From Bacteroidota bacterium (lineage in GTDB: Bacteria > Bacteroidota > Bacteroidia > NS11-12g > UBA955): a DNA stretch of 6,931 bases. The DNA lies in the NCBI GenBank assembly GCA_009918425.1, contig RGEC01000119.1, forward strand, positions 1-6,931, in the 5' to 3' direction. Position numbers and translations under genes: made by a program. Shown here in pieces: positions 5,672-6,931 of this stretch. The notes beneath the pieces are model-generated. The model did not search any database and had not been told where the DNA came from. It saw only the letters and a list, made by a program, of their open reading frames with translations. The stretch's first letter is position 1. Each line of letters opens with the position of its first letter.

Positions 5672-6931
5672 ATGACCCTTATAAAGTCTATCTCCGGCAT
5701 TCGTGGCACCATTGGTGGTATTCCGGAACAAAATCTCACACCCATTGATATTGTAAAATTTGCTTCAGCCTTCGGTACATGGATTCTTGGTAAAGATGAA
5801 GGTAATAAAGTCGTAATCGGAAGGGATGCGCGTTTGAGCGGCCCCATGGTACACGGCCTTATCAGCAATACACTCGTAGGTTTGGGCATAGATGTCATTG
5901 ATCTGGGCATGGCAACAACCCCTACCGTAGAGGTGGCAGTTACAGAATTGCAGGCATCAGGTGGTATTATTATTACGGCAAGCCACAATCCCAAGCAGTG
6001 GAATGCTTTGAAGTTGCTCAACGCCCGTGGTGAATTTATCAGCGACGATGATGGCAAAGAGGTACTATCACTCGCAGAAAACAATGATTTTTCATTTGCA
6101 GGAGTAGATGAGCTAGGAAAAACTACCCAGATGGATTTTCTGGATAGGCACATTGAGATGATTCTTTCTTTGCCTTTAGTGGATGCAGAAGCCATAAGCG
6201 AAAAGAATTTTAAAATTGCGGTTGATGCCGTTAACAGTGTTGGTGGTATTGCTGTCCCAAGACTTCTGAAAGCATTGGGCGTGGAAGAAATTCTGGAGCT
6301 TAACTGTGAACCTACAGGCCGTTTTGCACACAATCCTGAGCCATTGCCCGAACATCTGGGTGAAATCTCCTCTTTGGTGAAAAGCAAAAAATGCCATTTG
6401 GGTATTGTGGTTGATCCTGATGTTGACAGGCTTGCTTTGGTTCGTGAGGATGGCGAGATGTTTGGTGAAGAATATACCCTGGTTGCAGTTGCTGATTATA
6501 TCTTAAAGAACACACCCGGTCCCACAGTGAGTAACCTCAGCAGCACTAGAGCGTTGAAGGAAGTGACTGAAAAAGCCGGACAAACCTACAGTGCCAGTGC
6601 GGTTGGGGAGGTTAATGTGGTTCAAAAAATGAAGGAAACCGGCGCTGTGATCGGTGGTGAAGGCAATGGTGGGATTATTTATCCGGAACTGCACTATGGC
6701 CGTGATGCGTTGGTAGGAATAGCACTTATTTTAACGCATTTGGCAAAAAGCGGATTAAAAGCGGGTGCTTTACGCGCCTCCTATCCATCTTATGTTATCA
6801 GCAAAAACAAGGCAGAATTACAGCCGGGAATGGATGTAGATGCTGTGCTGGAGGCACTGAAACAGAAATATAAAAAACATCCTATAAATACCATTGATGG
6901 AGTCAAGATAGAATTCGACGGAGATTGGGTG
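5672..6931 (+). CDS. glmM: Phosphoglucosamine mutase-type phosphohexomutase (GlmM-like), 3'-truncated by window edge
   Basis: Members of this alpha-D-phosphohexomutase family move phosphate between C6 and C1 of a sugar. The expected reaction is glucosamine-6-phosphate to glucosamine-1-phosphate, feeding UDP-GlcNAc for peptidoglycan and lipid A. Exactly 420 codons are visible and the frame is open at the window end. The N-terminus (MTLIKSISGIRGTIGG) is the usual family start. TASHNP (102-107) holds the phosphorylated Ser104. DPDVDR (248-253) is the magnesium-binding loop. GEGNGG (329-334) is the sugar-specificity loop. The fourth-domain phosphate-binding loop (RxSGTEP type) lies beyond the edge, so roughly 40 residues should be missing. 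GEGNGG differs from the GEQSGH of E. coli GlmM and is closer to archaeal-type mutases, so activity on mannose or glucose phosphates cannot be excluded. It is divergent from the minus-strand cluster. Confidence 0.9.
   Translation, partial: MTLIKSISGIRGTIGGIPEQNLTPIDIVKFASAFGTWILGKDEGNKVVIGRDARLSGPMVHGLISNTLVGLGIDVIDLGMATTPTVEVAVTELQASGGIIITASHNPKQWNALKLLNARGEFISDDDGKEVLSLAENNDFSFAGVDELGKTTQMDFLDRHIEMILSLPLVDAEAISEKNFKIAVDAVNSVGGIAVPRLLKALGVEEILELNCEPTGRFAHNPEPLPEHLGEISSLVKSKKCHLGIVVDPDVDRLALVREDGEMFGEEYTLVAVADYILKNTPGPTVSNLSSTRALKEVTEKAGQTYSASAVGEVNVVQKMKETGAVIGGEGNGGIIYPELHYGRDALVGIALILTHLAKSGLKAGALRASYPSYVISKNKAELQPGMDVDAVLEALKQKYKKHPINTIDGVKIEFDGDWV

Noticed and set aside
5605..6387. A 260-codon open frame on the minus strand opposite the glmM-type gene
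   Set aside because: It lies fully antisense to a clearly recognisable enzyme gene. Its protein is low-complexity, rich in Ser, Pro and Leu, and shows no domain. It is the complement of the real frame's codon bias.
1..6931. Search for a defence system, mobile element, CRISPR array or toxin-antitoxin pair
   Set aside because: All sizeable gene-free gaps are short (at most 146 bases), no direct-repeat arrays, transposase or integrase were seen, and every well-supported gene fits a housekeeping, surface or small-domain family.

Overview
The window looks like ordinary chromosomal DNA of a member of the Bacteroidota. Four things point there: a C-terminal type IX secretion (T9SS) sorting domain on one protein, promoter-like TAnnTTTG boxes instead of E. 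coli-type promoters, no clear Shine-Dalgarno sequences, and Bacteroidota-like versions of QueE, the fused FtcD and the GlmM-type mutase. I cannot name the genus. There are no rRNA or tRNA genes, CRISPR arrays, insertion sequences or phage genes.

Layout. Bases 1-497 (+) hold the 3' part of queE, for a radical SAM enzyme of queuosine/7-deazaguanine synthesis. Bases 580-1686 (+) encode an exported serine hydrolase of the class C beta-lactamase/penicillin-binding fold. A 65-base convergent gap with a possible hairpin follows. From 5525 down to 1752 four genes lie on the minus strand with gaps of 12, 16 and -1 bases. In transcription order they are a SatD-like protein, a bifunctional glutamate formimidoyltransferase/formimidotetrahydrofolate cyclodeaminase (FtcD), a T9SS-sorted surface protein, and a small SRPBCC/AHSA1-fold protein. 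A 146-base AT-rich divergent gap separates this cluster from a GlmM-type phosphohexomutase (5672 to the window end, +), whose last domain is cut off.

How they fit together. The minus-strand cluster is packed like an operon, but its members share no obvious pathway. FtcD moves the formimino group of histidine breakdown into the folate pool, yet no hut gene is visible. The surface protein and the SRPBCC protein are joined by a TAATG stop/start overlap, so they are probably co-translated. ftcD also seems to have its own promoter, overlapping the end of the SatD-like gene.

I found no convincing new multi-gene system. The points most worth a second look are promoter boxes placed so close to start codons that leaderless or nearly leaderless mRNAs are predicted, a SatD-like protein lacking two acidic residues I expect in the family, and the coupled pair of surface protein and SRPBCC protein.
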